A stretch of 31,628 bases of DNA. Origin: Scenedesmus sp. ARA3 (Eukaryota; Chlorophyta; Chlorophyceae; Sphaeropleales; Scenedesmaceae). The notes under the pieces are model-generated. The model saw nothing but the letters and a program-made list of their open reading frames with translations, had not been told where the DNA came from and searched no databases. This document shows, in pieces, positions 18,919-30,600 of the stretch; positions within the stretch are counted from its first letter, which is position 1; each line of letters opens with the position of its first letter. The stretch spans positions 1 to 31,628 of the forward strand of contig RWJK01000326.1 of assembly GCA_004335835.1 (NCBI GenBank), in the 5' to 3' direction. A program made the translations under genes and the position numbers.

Positions 18919-19590
18919 TCACCGCTGCTTCTTCCGCTGCGATCGAGCTGCCTGCCCCTGCTGCTGCTGCCCCTGCTGCCGCTGCTGCTGCTGCTTAGGC
19001 TTGCTAGCCTGCTTTGCTGCAGCGTACAGGCAGTAGAACCCGAGCCCTGCCACAGTACTGGCGGTAAGCGACAGCAGCGTCCACTTGGCCGCACTTGCAG
19101 TCACTGCGAGCGGTGCCAATGCTGCAACATGCTGCGGGTATGTTGCCAGCATGGCGAGAATTATGCTGTTTTCCACTGCATCGGCAGCTGCTGCTGCCCA
19201 GGGCAGTAGGTTTGCCAGCTTCAGCACCTCGAATGGTGCCACTGCTGCTGCTACACTAAGCATCATGGACAGTACTGCTGCGTAGCTCCACATGAAGACT
19301 CCAAGGTCCAGCGCTTCATACAAAGCATATGTTGTGCGGCCTTCGGGCCCGTATTTGCTGCATGTGACAGCCGCATGCAGGACAGGGTTATTACTATGGT
19401 GTGCAACAGTTGTAGTGTGGCAATGAGTGCATTGCAGCATGCTGCCCTGTGCATGCCCTGTGTACATGCAAGTGACAGCAAGCGCATGCTGGGGGATCGG
19501 TGGACACTGCTGCTTTTCAAGTCGCATGCAGGTACTGTGATACATGCAGAGTTAGATATTGTGCCGCTGCTTTTACAACACTGTCAGCTG

Positions 19591-19623
<33 letters not shown>

Positions 19624-19879
19624 CCACCGCCGCACCCGCTGGTAACCAGCAAACCCCTACCCACCTCAGCAGTGACTCAACATCTGCAGCAGCGTAACCT
19701 TCCTTTCTAAAATCCAAAGCGACGAGGTCCTTCTTTTCTTCGTCTGTGCTGCCAAGAGAAGTTAGTTGCTTGTGCAGCAGTATCAAACCAACGTTGCTGA
19801 AGCAGAACACAGCAACAGCCATCATGAATGTGCGAGGTTTCGTCTTACGACGAATGTATCTGGAGAATGAGAGCAGCAT
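18919..19879 (-). CDS. Small polytopic membrane protein with Gln-rich tail (two exons)
   Basis: Exon 1 is 19879-19665 and exon 2 is 19357-18919, joined in phase 2 (AG+C), giving 217 aa. A basic N-terminus (RYIRRKTKPR) precedes a first membrane segment (MAVAVFCFSNVGLILLH). A soluble stretch follows (VALDFRKEGYAAADVESLL, then KYGPEGRTTYALYEALD), then about three more membrane segments, with LPWAAAAADAVENSIIL and a downstream AKWTLL. The YGxEGRxxY and LPxxAxxxDxxEN pattern resembles a small uncharacterised membrane family that I recall from bacteria; its function is unknown to me. The tail is Gln/Lys/Arg-rich, coded by CAG repeats. The frame stays open upstream of 19879 to a possible acceptor near 19936, so the start is uncertain. 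Confidence 0.65.
19592..19621. repeat. (CAG)10 microsatellite in the membrane-protein intron
   Basis: There are ten CAG units on +, (CTG)10 on the sense strand, about 45 bp after the donor. Exon 2 of the same gene carries CAG on the sense strand, coding Gln. Confidence 0.95.
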
Positions 19880-19946
19880 CGTGGTGTTTGTGATCAGGAA
19901 TGGAGCCTTGAAGAGTGGTGCTAGTCCCTGCTAGTGCAACACAGTT

Positions 19947-20729
19947 TCACTGCCACCGCTGTTCCGTAATGCCCCTGAGACTGCTGTTTTTGCTGCGAAA
20001 AAGGTTATGCATAAGATCGGCAGACTTCTGAAAGGGTTTGAGCCCGGCGGTTTGTACCTGCAACATGTCATGTGCACGTAGTTGTCCTGCCTGGTCAAAG
20101 TTGCACACGGGACACCGTGCAGCGATTTCAACTCCTATATCAGCTCGCTGAAGATCGCCTCAGCATAGACCCCTCAGCTTCGATATCGAACACCTTCAGA
20201 ACAAGAAGGCACCATGCATTGCGCCCGCAGCATCAGTCCTGCCCGCAGCAGTCGCTGCGCAAGCCAGTCCAGGGTGGTGATGCGACCACAGGCAAGTGTC
20301 TGCAAGCTTGCTGGGCACCGTCCTGAAGCAAAGACCATAACCCGCGTCACGTCGCCATCTCGAAAGTTCCAGCCCAGACACTTGCTGGCATGTTTTCAAT
20401 CAAAACCTGCTGATCTTGTCACTGTTTCCTATTTGCAGGCGCCAATCACCATGCAGTATACGCCTGGCGACCAGGGGCAGGTTGTGTCGCCTGCAGCAGC
20501 GCCTGCTGCAGCAGCTGACTCACAGCAGCACCAGCCCCGATACTACGAAGAAGAACTCTGCAGGCTGTGCACGTGGAAGGCAAGGCAATCCCGCTTCTGT
20601 GTGGAGGCTTTGGCGCGGAGCAGCACCTCTGGCGGCAGTGACCACTGAAGCCCCTTCTGGAGCCAGCGCAGTGCATGGCCAGTGCAACGCGTGGCAATGC
20701 AGCTCCAGCGTTGCAGGCAACAGCCGCAG
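19947..20729 (-). CDS. Possible BRCT-like protein (three phased exons)
   Basis: Exons 20729-20524, 20384-20194 and 20134-19947 have GT-AG edges and matching phases (2, then 1), ending at TGA 19947-19949. The middle exon reads GDVTRVMVFASG, then LQTLACGRITTLDWLAQRLL. This resembles the second half of a BRCT domain (vTHvv..., G..I(V/T)..dWL..). The last exon has a CPVC pair followed by GQLRAHDM, then a basic tail. BRCT domains bind phosphopeptides in DNA-damage proteins, but the match is by eye only. An open segment at about 21054-20770 may be an upstream exon. The opposite strand is also open (20214-20648) with a transit-like start, and it remains a rival. The last exon's internal CAG|GTACAA could instead splice to the next gene in phase 0. 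Confidence 0.4.
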
Positions 20730-21059
20730 CTGCAGGGAAGACAGCACAGGACAGCGGCGAGTCGATGCATCAACTTGGAATCTCAGGGAACGTTGTGATT
20801 CTTCCGTGTATGGTAGTGTAGCTCAGCATGTCAGCCAGTTTGTGTTGGGGCTGACCACACTTGAATGCGTTTCCTGCAAAACAGCTCGGGAGGCTGCACA
20901 CTCCTGTGCTGGACAGCGTTCTTATCAGGCCCGAACCCCCTGTGGCTGTAACATCATACACTGCTATGTTGGCAGCGGTTCCTCTCTTGGTCTGAGCGGC
21001 TACTAATGCTTGGCTGCAGCTATGCTGCAGCTGCAGCATGTCATGCACCGCCATTGTGC

Positions 21060-23780
21060 CACCGTGTCAGGCTCTGCTGCAACACTGCTGTGAGGTTGGC
21101 TACAGTGTTGTCCAGCATGTACTGCTTATTCTGGGGAGCTGCTGGTTGAGTGTTGCATTAAGCTGTGTCCAGAGGCTTGCGCTGCACTGGCAGCAGCCTC
21201 TCAGTATGAACCACAGCTGCAGTGTATCAAGCAGCGTCAGGCATTCATGTTTGCAGGCAAGCTGCAGAGCAGGCCTGTAGCCGCTACACAGGCTGTGCAA
21301 GCACAGCCAGCGTAGCCAACGCAGGTGGCAGAGACTTGGATCGTTAACTTGCAGGCCTGGGGTCCTGCTGCTGCTGCAATGCGTGCGGTCTCAGCGTGCG
21401 TACTGCAAGTTCAGCTTTGCATTGTAAACCACTTACGTGCTGCAGCATTACTGTCCCCTTCGTCGTCTTGGTGGTTTGCAAGGACTGTAGCAGGTTGCAT
21501 TGCAGGTGTGTACGGCATCACTGCAGCTGTGTGCGTCTTGGTGTGATGCTGGTGTATGTTTGGCTTGCTGCAGGTCAGCTGACCTGGCAGCCGTGTACTT
21601 CAAACTGTCGGCAGTACAGTGCTTTGCTGTGCTGCTGGCACATGTGTCAAACTGTTCAAACCTCTGGGTGTGTGTTTGCATTTTGTGTGTGTGCAGTTTC
21701 CATTCAATTGATGCGAAGTCCTTGCAAGGCCTTTTGCATCTGCTATGTCAGTCACAAGGACTTAGGGTGTTGAGCACAATGTGTATGTCTGGGCCATATT
21801 GTGCCAGACCGTGTGCCAGTGTGATATCATTGCCTCATAGGCTGGGCCTCAGTGCCATGCCTTCATCATCTTCCTGTTGCTTCCTGTTGAGGAGAGCTGG
21901 TTGCCTTTTTTATGCAGCCATGCACCGTCAGTGAGTGGTTGGCCCATAGCTGGCCTGCTCAGCCGCTGACAGTGCAATGCGGCCTGTGGGTTAGGAGCCT
22001 TGGCTCAGTGAGACCTTGCACAGCCCTCTAATCCTCAGCCGATTATTATTATGGTGTGATTTGACTGTTCTGCCGTGCATGTCTGCATTTGGGGTGTGGC
22101 TTTGCATGTCATTTGCATCAGGGTTGGCAGCGCCAGCGGGCACCGTGTCTGCTTCCATGCCTCAAACCCGTCTGTATGTCTCTGCTGCCTCCCCAGAGGC
22201 AGCATTCCTGAGATTCTTCTCCTGCATGAATGTGTGATGAATTTGCTACTGCACGTTTGCCTTGTGTACCAGCAACTCCTTGGCACAGCCAGGTTGCCTG
22301 CCTGTGCCCTAGTGCATCGGTGGGATTTTGCTGTGGGATTTGCACCTGGGTTTGGGCTTGCCTGCTTTGCAGCCCAAAAGAGGCTCATCCCTCAGCCTCC
22401 TGGGCAAGGTTCTGCAAAGGCAGTGTGCCTGTCATTTTGTCAGGCTGATAACGCAACAACAGCCGTGTCGGGCATGGGACGCACATGGCTACATCATAGT
22501 TTGAAGGTGTTTGCATTAGTGCATTCCAGAGCATCTGTGATACTTTTGACGCATCAATCAAGGCAGAAACACTTTCTGGGCCGCCATCATGCAACATGCA
22601 AGCCTTGCAAGGCAGCAATAACATTGCTGCAGCTGGTTTTGAGTTGCCTGTGCTGTTCACATCTGGGCCGCTCAGCGCGTGTCCACCGGCATGCATCACA
22701 CATGCATGCTTTTCATGTTCTGCCTATGACAGCTGCAGGTACCCCTGTTTGACTCATGCGTGACGCACTGAAGTTGCCACAGCTTGGCATCTGACGCTGC
22801 AGGCAAGGTGCCTCTGCATTGGTGTGGAGGTTTGTCTAGGTATGTTGGATGGTTTCATTCGACTCTGCCTGCATTTCACTTGGATTAAATTTGTATCATT
22901 GGGAAGGTTCGCTGCTATGCATGCAATAACAAGCCTGTTTAAATGTAAGGCATTAAAACGTATTGCATAATGAAGAATTGCTGTCCGGCGTGTGTGACAA
23001 ACACAGCAGGTGTGGCAAGCAGATGCACTGCACCGTCACGATGCAGCTGCAGGCTTGCATTGCAGACCATTCAAAAGTATATAGTGCTGCAGAAGTGCCT
23101 GTTAGGCTTGGTGTGCATGTAGCTACATAAAGCTCATAGACTTCAGTAAGAACCTACGCCGTATTCTCCATTGGCTGATGATCAGTAGCTGCGTGCTTCA
23201 AGTCACAACAACAATTTTTTGCCAACAGCGTTTATCAGGCTATAGCAAGCAAACAGTATTTCAACCATGTCACAACTGAAACAAGCCACAAAGACAGCTA
23301 GCCGTGGCATTGCTGCTGCACAGCTGTGCTGCACAACATTAGGTGCCTGCACAGCTGTCACGTGTGTGCAGACTCTGAGAGAGGTACCGCTGTAGGTGCC
23401 TGGGCCGCGCAGGCGACTATTGTACGCTCTTGCAGGAGTCAGCAATCAAATAGACGTTTCTAATCTGGTACAGCTGATTTTATAGCACTACAAGCGAAGA
23501 CGCTGCAAGTATCACTCGCTGCAAGTGTACCCCCTCCACTGGAGTCCAGTCCAGGCTAGTGACGCCTTGCCCTGCGGTGCTACGTCGACTTTTGCTCTTA
23601 CGCCACCCTTCTGGAGTATAAGGTCTTACATAAGTATCATTTGATGCATTTTACAGCCTGGCTGAACGTCACAATTTTGAACCCGCGAGACCACTCGTCC
23701 TGCCCCTTTATGGTTTCCTCCAGCGTAGCAGCGAACACATGCAGATTGACGCTAATGATTTATAAGCTAGAACTAATTCT
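21060..23780. other. TG-rich stretch without a recognisable gene
   Basis: The + strand changes from CA-rich to TG-rich near 21 kb. Open frames (the longest at 22075-22752, +) translate to Cys/His/Leu-rich sequence with no motif and no good splice edges. It could hold the promoter and 5' introns of the plus-strand gene at 23830. Confidence 0.45.
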
Positions 23781-23829
23781 AAACACGAAGGCTTTGTTTG
23801 CTAGCTCTGCTCCTTCAGGCCCAGCCAAC

Positions 23830-24696
23830 ATGTGCAAGTGCCCAGGCCCCGTGAAGCTGGAACGCGCCGCGCATGCAAGCCTAGATGCTTGCTTTGATGC
23901 GCTGGTATGCGCGGCAAAGGATGTGACCACCCTGGTGGGTGAAGATATGGCACTGCTGCTGCAACCGACTGGCAAGTATCTCCGTGACCTCCGCTCACCT
24001 CACCGCTGTGGCTGTCCTGCAGGGGTACCTAAACAGGGATCAAACGTTGAAGAGTATCCAGGCGGCGCAGGTGGCCCTGAGCTTGGCCAAGGAGGCTGCA
24101 CCAGAGCCAGAGGTTGCGCCCAGGCGCACCTTCACCAAGGTGCGTTCCTGTGCACATGGCCTGCTTTGACATCATTTCTTTACATTTCAACTTTGCGTGC
24201 GCACATCACAGTCCTTTTTGGTCGCCAACGGGGTAGCGTGCTGGCGTTGGTTGAAAATATCTTTGCTTTCAAAGCTAGCATGCAGAATCTTGCGCGACAC
24301 ATGCCCCTTCTGACTACTAGACCCCAGCTGCAAACGTCCAAACTACCAACAAGCACAGCTGTTGTTTGTTCAAATGGTGGTCACAGGCTCTGGTGCTCTG
24401 TCGTGGCCGCGTTCTCATTGTTGACGAATCGCCTGCGTGGCTGGCTGCTGCTTGCATCAACTCGAAATTGTTTGCAGGCTGGTCGCGTGCGCAAGTGCTG
24501 GGACTCTGGAGAATGGGCTCTGTCTGAGCAGCAGCTGTCCCTCTCTGCTGATGAGCTGGCAGCACTGCCAGCTGCAGAGATGGAGAGCCTGCCTCGCCGC
24601 TACTGGGCAGCACTTGCAGAGACCACTGCCAAGCCCACACGCCGCTCCAGGTTTGCCCCTGCAGAGCGAGAGCGTGCTGGCAACTGCAGGTGGTGA
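23830..24696 (+). CDS. Unknown protein, three exons
   Basis: After a ctccttcag acceptor at 23818, an ATG at 23830 (context CCAACATGTG) opens MCKCPGPVKLERAAHASLDA, continuing to DVTTL at 23934 (donor CTG|GTGGGT). Exon 24023-24139 follows cctgcag and encodes YLNRDQTLKSIQAAQVALSL, then PEVAPRRTFTK before a GTGCGT donor. Exon 24478-24696 follows tttgcag and encodes VRKCWDSGEWALSEQQLSLS, then ADELAALPAAEMESLPRRYW, ending with TGA. All junctions are phase 0, giving 146 aa. It is mostly helical, charged and soluble, and I recognise no family. Exon 1 stays open past 23934 (VGEDMALLLQPTG), so a different donor is possible. There may also be an exon upstream, as the ATG follows an acceptor. Confidence 0.6.
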   Translation: MCKCPGPVKLERAAHASLDACFDALVCAAKDVTTLVGEDMALLLQPTGKYLRDLRSPHRCGCPAGVPKQGSNVEEYPGGAGGPELGQGGCTRARGCAQAHLHQGAFLCTWPALTSFLYISTLRAHITVLFGRQRGSVLALVENIFAFKASMQNLARHMPLLTTRPQLQTSKLPTSTAVVCSNGGHRLWCSVVAAFSLLTNRLRGWLLLASTRNCLQAGRVRKCWDSGEWALSEQQLSLSADELAALPAAEMESLPRRYWAALAETTAKPTRRSRFAPAERERAGNCRW

Positions 24697-27600
24697 TGGC
24701 GCTGCAGCATGATGTTGGCGTGTGTGTGCCCGCCTTATGTCTTCAGCTCATACTTGGCGAAACATAGTAGCAGAGGTGTTGTGTTGATAATGACATGGCC
24801 AGCGCATACAGTAGTTCAGTTGCTACACTGCGGAGTAGTTTTCAGGCACTTGTGGCAGTGTGTAGTAGGCAGGAATGAGTTTGGCAGTGCTGCGCAGCTG
24901 CAATGCTGCTCGAGTTGATGGCTGCTAGGAAGAGCAAGGTGGTTCACATTTGAGTTGACATCCAACACCAACTGCTATGAAAGAGGGGTTGGCACGAGCC
25001 TGCGCATCAGTCGACACGCAGGACTGGCAGAGCATGAGAGGAACAGGTGTCCCTGCATCAGACTGTGTTCTGGTGCGCAGACAGTCTGCAAAAGCATGCT
25101 TCCCCGGCAGCGAGGAGCAGCATTAGCTGTTGCGGCTGCTTCGCAGAGAGCTCACCGAATCATGCAGCTGCCGCGAGTGGAGTAGGTGCTGTGCCGAAGC
25201 ATCACACCTGACAGTGCATCTGGAGTTTTCATCACAAACTCCTGTGCATGGTGTAGTGATCAGCTGTACTGAGCTGTTGCGCATCCGGTCGTGCTGTGTT
25301 GTCCAAGCACAGGAAATTGGCCACAGTGGATTGCTGCGAGTAGCAGCGCGTGTCGACGTGTGCACAGCAGTTGGCTGTGTCTGGTTTGAATGATTGGCAG
25401 CGTTCAGTAGCTGCTGCCTTTGTTTGCTTGTCTGGCTGCTTACTAGCTGCTTGTTGACCCCAGTGGGGTGATGTGTGCTGTGCTGTATGTCAGAATGGTG
25501 GCGTTATTGCTAGATGTTGCTGCCAGTTTGTGGTGCTTCGTATGACTGAATGGAGGTTTTGGTGTCAGCGTCGCTGCTGTTCTGAGCAGCGGCTGCTGCT
25601 CTGCAGACGCTTACTGTCAGTGCAGTGCCTGGCTCATATGTTCACACCTAGTAGTAGTGCTTGCACGCTTCTTTCTTCTGCGCTCTGCTGATGCCCACAG
25701 CTGTAGCTGCATCGGCTGCTGGCATGTGCTGATGCCCTGCATCAATGCCGGGAGTTCCTGCAAGAGTTCCTGCAAGCATGCGTTGCTTGCAGGACGGCAG
25801 CTTGCCGTCTTTACATGTTATATAACACATACACAGCAGCGGGCCTGCATGCTGAGGCTGAGCTTAGCTGTGTCTCAGCGCTCATCCAGTCATGGGGCTG
25901 AGCACGCCGCTTGGGCGCTGCTGCTGTGGGGTTGAGGGCTTCTTTGGCGGTGTGTCACGCAGTGCTAGCTGCTAGATCTCACGTGTCGCAGTCTTTTGAT
26001 TACATTTCAGGAAGGTTTGCTGGCTGCATGTGTCCATAAAGCAGCCAAGCATCGCAGCTTCGGGTGTTGATTCACATGTACCGGCTAGGTTGTATCAGCT
26101 CTTGCTGACGAAAGGAGACAGTGAGGCGTGTCATGCGCATGGGTGCCTGGCACATCATGTTGTGGCGATGCTTCGCAACAACGCATGGTCACCTGTAGTC
26201 GGTTGTCATGGCTGCTCAGGTGCAGCAAGGCCGGTCGTGCTGCAGCCTTTGCTTTGCTTGATGTTGGAAGCGTTCTATGGATCTTGATCCAGCACGCATG
26301 CAGCCGCTGCGCTCAGGCATTTTCGGTGCTGGCAGTCTCTTGTGTTTCTTCTTGTATGTTGCTGTCTGTGCCTTGCTAGTATGTTTTCGCAAGGCGCGTG
26401 TACTCTTCTTGTGCGCGCTTGTTGCTGCAGGTGTTGTGTGCTTTGCTCGATGTGTGTCATCACACATTATTTGGACGATCACGCATTCATGCTGGAATCA
26501 GAGACGCCCGCCCGCTCTGTGTGTCGGCTGCTGCTGCTGCAGCCAGCATAGATGGGCAAACAGCAGTCGCTTGCTGGTGCTGCACCAGGCATGTACTGCT
26601 GGCTGGCGTTGCTGTGCTGCCATGGTTGGCTCGATTGTGTCACATATATGTACGGTCAAAAGGATGTCGATTGTTTGTGTTGGGTCCTGTGTAGCATGAC
26701 TGCATGTGGTGTCGTGGCGCTTAGGGTTTGGAAGCACGTGGCTGTGCCAAACCCTAAACCATGTCCCTTTGCATATTTCACAGGCACGTAAGGGCATGCT
26801 GTGGAAGACTGTCAGCTGCCTGCTGTCGGCAGTGCCTTGCTGCGGGGTCCTTATCAGGAGTGCTGGCGATCAATGTTGTTGTAGCTGTGAGTGCATCATC
26901 CATTGCGATGGGGCATGTTGGTGTTTGGTTGAACAGGTGCTTTGGTTTTGAATAAGCTTGCGGCCTCTTTTTTTGCTTGGCGGGCTTGGCGGATTCATCT
27001 GGCTGTTTCTTGGCAGCATGGCAGAGGTGTGTGTAGCGGCATGTATGTATATAAACACGTTGCTCCATTGATTGCAGGTGTGTGTGCTTGTGTTTCATAC
27101 TGGCGTAACTGGCTGCTACATCTGAGCAGGCCTTCACTTTTGCATGTGCACGTGCAGCAGCTGCTGCACGTGTTGGTACATGTGCCAGGGGCGCTTCAAA
27201 AACCTTTACATCGCCCCAAAATGCCTGCTGCATGTGCCTGTGCATGTCTTGTCAAGGCATTGAGCTACTACCGCCCAGTCATGATTAGCCCGCAGTGGCA
27301 TTATCTTCGTCTTGATCACGCTTTCCTGTTGTGCAGCCCGCTTCACTGTACTACAACTGAGCACTGTCTTGTATGTTGGCGGCGGACTGCTGTGTTCCGG
27401 TCTTCTTCTGTTGGTGTTGCCGTAAGTGCATGCCGCGCGGTGCATGTGCCGATCATCACATGGCCAACAACCGCACTGCTTCGCACATCACTGGGGGGGT
27501 ATGTTGTGCGTGTCTGTACGCACGTGCTTGTCTGCGTGATGGTGCGCCGTGCACAGCAGCAGCAGATGCAGCCGTCAACAGTGTTGCAGTGTTGACAAAA

Positions 27601-30600
27601 GTGCGCAGCACGGCCCGAGGCCTCGCCTTCGAACTTGTTGCTATGGCAGCGCACTTGGTGAAGCAGTCTGCGTTATGATGAGCTTGTGGCGTGCGGCAAT
27701 GCTTTGGTGTGTCATCACTGTTACTAGTCTTGACAGTGTTATATGCATTGCAGCGTTCCCCTGTGCCAGGCAGCACTCGTTGTGGTGATATCGCAACTGT
27801 ACTCAACTCGTTGCTTTGGAGTGTGGAGGTGCGCTGTATTCAGCGGAGCGTGGCAAACCGGTACCAGGGCTGCCCGCCTGTCCTCATCACAGCTGCATGC
27901 AGTCGGTCGTTCCTTGTCTCAGACAGACAGCATGTGTGCAAGTGCTGCTGCGCTGCCCACCACTCCTCCTGGCTGGTTTCCTTTCAGCCCCACTGGCACG
28001 AGTTTTCCTCTTCCTTTCTGTGTGGTTTGTGCTGGCGGGGATGAGCATGGCAGGACTCGACCTGATGCTTTGCTGTTGTTGTGTCAGGGCGGCTATTTCA
28101 TGTCAGAGCGGCGGCAGCACTGTTAGATGGCCTGCCATGCAGGTAGTGCCTAGAAGGTGTTGTATGCTGCTTGCCGCTTCCCTTGGCTTTGGTGAAGAGG
28201 ATGCTGCACCTGCTTGTATCTGCTTTGCCATTCTGATGTTGCCTGATTGGCTGCTGACTTGCGTGATCAGGGTGACCTGCAGCTGTGATGCTGTTCAGGC
28301 GTATGTATGCTCAGCAATGCAGCATAGGCTGCATTGCTGCGCCACGCATTGTGACCTGTTAGTGATGACGCGCGCGGCACCTGGCATGCACACGTCCGGG
28401 TGCTGACTGCAGAGCCTTTGTTCGACGTCTGGGTAGCAGCAGCAGTCATGCCTGCGACCAGTGAGGAAGAGAGCAAACTGAAGTTCGGCGCTGCCTGATA
28501 CGGAGCAGCAGCCGTCCTTACCAGTCAGGCTGCAGAGTATATCCCGTCGCCTGCGTGTGTCAAAGTAGGCAGACATTCTTTAAGTGCCTGACCAGATGGA
28601 AGCGGTTATAATATTTGCTCTGCAAAAGAGTTCCGTGTCTAGCAGCAGTACTCTCATTGGAGGTGCTGCCAGAGGCATGTGTGTACTAGAGTTGCGGACA
28701 GCATCAGCTAATGCACTCCAACACTGACTGCATCACCGACAGGAGCTGTGTTTCCTGTGTCCTGCACTGCAGAACGGGACCAGCACTGGCACAGTGCGGT
28801 GTTGGCGCTTGTTGCTGTCTGAACTGATCTACGCTGGCAGCACACATGCACTTCCAGCTGTTCTGGTGGAGCATGGTGTTTGGCTGCTCTGGTCCATTTG
28901 CAGTTTGCATGGTGTCACTGCTATCTGTAGTAGCAGCGGCAGCCTCTTGTTGTGTTGGCTTTCCTGTGTAGGCACAGGTGACAGAGTGGTTGGCCCAGCA
29001 CTGCGCGTGCTGCTGAGGCTGCTGCGACAGCAACGAACAGGCAGAACTGTAGTACTAATACGCCTGCGTGCTTGTTGTTGTTGTTGCTGCTATATCTGTC
29101 GTCGTGCAGCGTGCAGCTGCCGAGTTGGAAGGAGCATACAGATGCTTGAGTTGGTAGCGCTGACACAGGTAGTGCGTTGGAGCCCAGGACTTTGGGCAGA
29201 GAGGCAGAAGCAGTGAGCCATCTGTGGTGTGTCAGATCAGATCATCTCGTGGCAGCTTGGCGGTGCTAGAATAGCACAGCATTTGTGTTCTCAGCTTGTG
29301 TCGAGCTGCATTGCAGCATGTGCACACCTCACATTCCGGTGAGGCAGACAGGTCAGTGCCGGACTGCACAGCAGCGCTGTCGGCTGCTTTGATGAAAGCA
29401 GCACACCACACAGCGTTACAGACAGTGCTTTGGCTGCTCTTGGCTTGAATCTGCCATTGGCAACCAGCTGACTTCAGCCACACGTGGCAGTGTTACTTTC
29501 TGGTGGATTGTTGAGCTGCAAAGCTGCGCCAGACACTGCCATACGCAAGTGCATGCAGATGTGTTCTTGCAAGTATCTTGCAGGCCTTGCGTTATTCTTA
29601 CACTTTCAAAAATCTGTGCGCGCGGCGCCACCCTGCCAGTCAACTGCATGGGCAGCGCCAAGCTGCGCTACTATACTTCAAGTTGTGTGTGGTGCATCAT
29701 CATCATGTTACCATTTTGTGTGGTGCATGCTTGAAGAGATCAGGCGCTGCTGGAAGTGCAGCAGGATTGATTACGGCGGGAGGTGTGAACGGCCTCGCAC
29801 ATGAAAGAAACATGCAGGGCCTGACAAGTCGCCAGTGCTCTTCTGTGGGTTGGCCCCCGCACCATTTGGCGACACATGCATGTGCCATGGGTGCTGGCAA
29901 CGGTTGGTGGAGGCTCAGCGAACGAGTCTTGATTGTTGTTGTTCGTTGACAGGGAAAATGCAAAAGGATGCATCAAGCAGACTAGCGATGCATGGTGTGG
30001 TGCATTGTGTTTCCGACAATGCCGCTGGATGCTATGTGCGGCTGGCAGCAGAAGTGCAGGGACTGGCCTGCATCAGCAGGATCAGCAGATGTTTGGCGCT
30101 GCAATGCAGCTGCTGTGGATGTTTGCTGTGGCTGTGCATTGACCTGCGTGCAAGCCGGCCAAGGTTGCAGCTGCCTGCAGTGCTGTTTGTTGCAGCCGGG
30201 CAATCTGCTGTGCTTATGTGGCTGGCATGTGCAGCCGCCACCTGCGGGTGCACTGGCAGCAAGCCAGGCAATCGCCCGGCGTGGTCCCCAACGGGCGAGG
30301 AGAACCTGTGTAACGTCCAGAGTTGTGATCCTGACACCCGCCAAGCACAGCATGGCTTGTTTCAGAGCATGCATGGCCATCAGCCTGTTCATCGGCTTAA
30401 TGTGACATTTGGGATATGTTGCGACAGAAGCTGAGCAGTTGTGTCAACAAAAGCTTGCAATGGTGGCGGTTTTCACACCTCTGAAAGTTTCAAAGCCTCG
30501 ACAGCAGAACAATGTGAGGCCCGTCCCTTTGGTGTAACATGCTGACTCCGAAAGAGCGCCTCGGGAACCTTGACATGGTCCTACAAACGCGTCTTAGCAG
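24697..30600. other. Long TG-rich stretch without recognisable genes
   Basis: About 5.9 kb is TG-rich on + with many tgtgtg and gctgctg runs. Many open frames of 60-217 codons exist on both strands, but they are Cys/Trp/His-rich, lack motifs and lack convincing exon edges. Composition suggests transcription on +, as a long 3' UTR, intron or non-coding RNA, but nothing proves it. A telomere-like hairpin lies at 26721-26757. Confidence 0.45.
26721..26757. repeat. Inverted repeat of ttagggtttgg (telomere-like), 15-nt loop
   Basis: ttagggtttgg (26721-26731) is followed after 15 nt by its perfect complement ccaaaccctaa (26747-26757). The arms contain TTTAGGG/CCCTAAA, the plant-type telomere unit. 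An RNA of either strand could form an 11-bp stem. Confidence 0.75.

Noticed and set aside
20214..20648. Plus-strand open frame with a transit-like start
   Set aside because: It was not called because the minus strand here offers three phase-matched exons with a domain-like pattern. It is kept as a rival in the BRCT-like entry.
22075..22752. Plus-strand open frame of 225 codons
   Set aside because: It is Cys/His/Leu-rich with no motif, domain or splice edges. Similar frames occur throughout the TG-rich block.
24694..24720. Alternative donor CTGCAG|GTGGTG just before the stop of the orphan gene
   Set aside because: It is possible, but no downstream acceptor with a credible exon was found, so the simple stop at 24694-24696 was kept.
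27816..28406. Plus-strand open frame of 196 codons with hydrophobic stretches
   Set aside because: Hydrophobicity and Cys content follow from TG-rich composition. No start context, exon structure or family pattern was seen.
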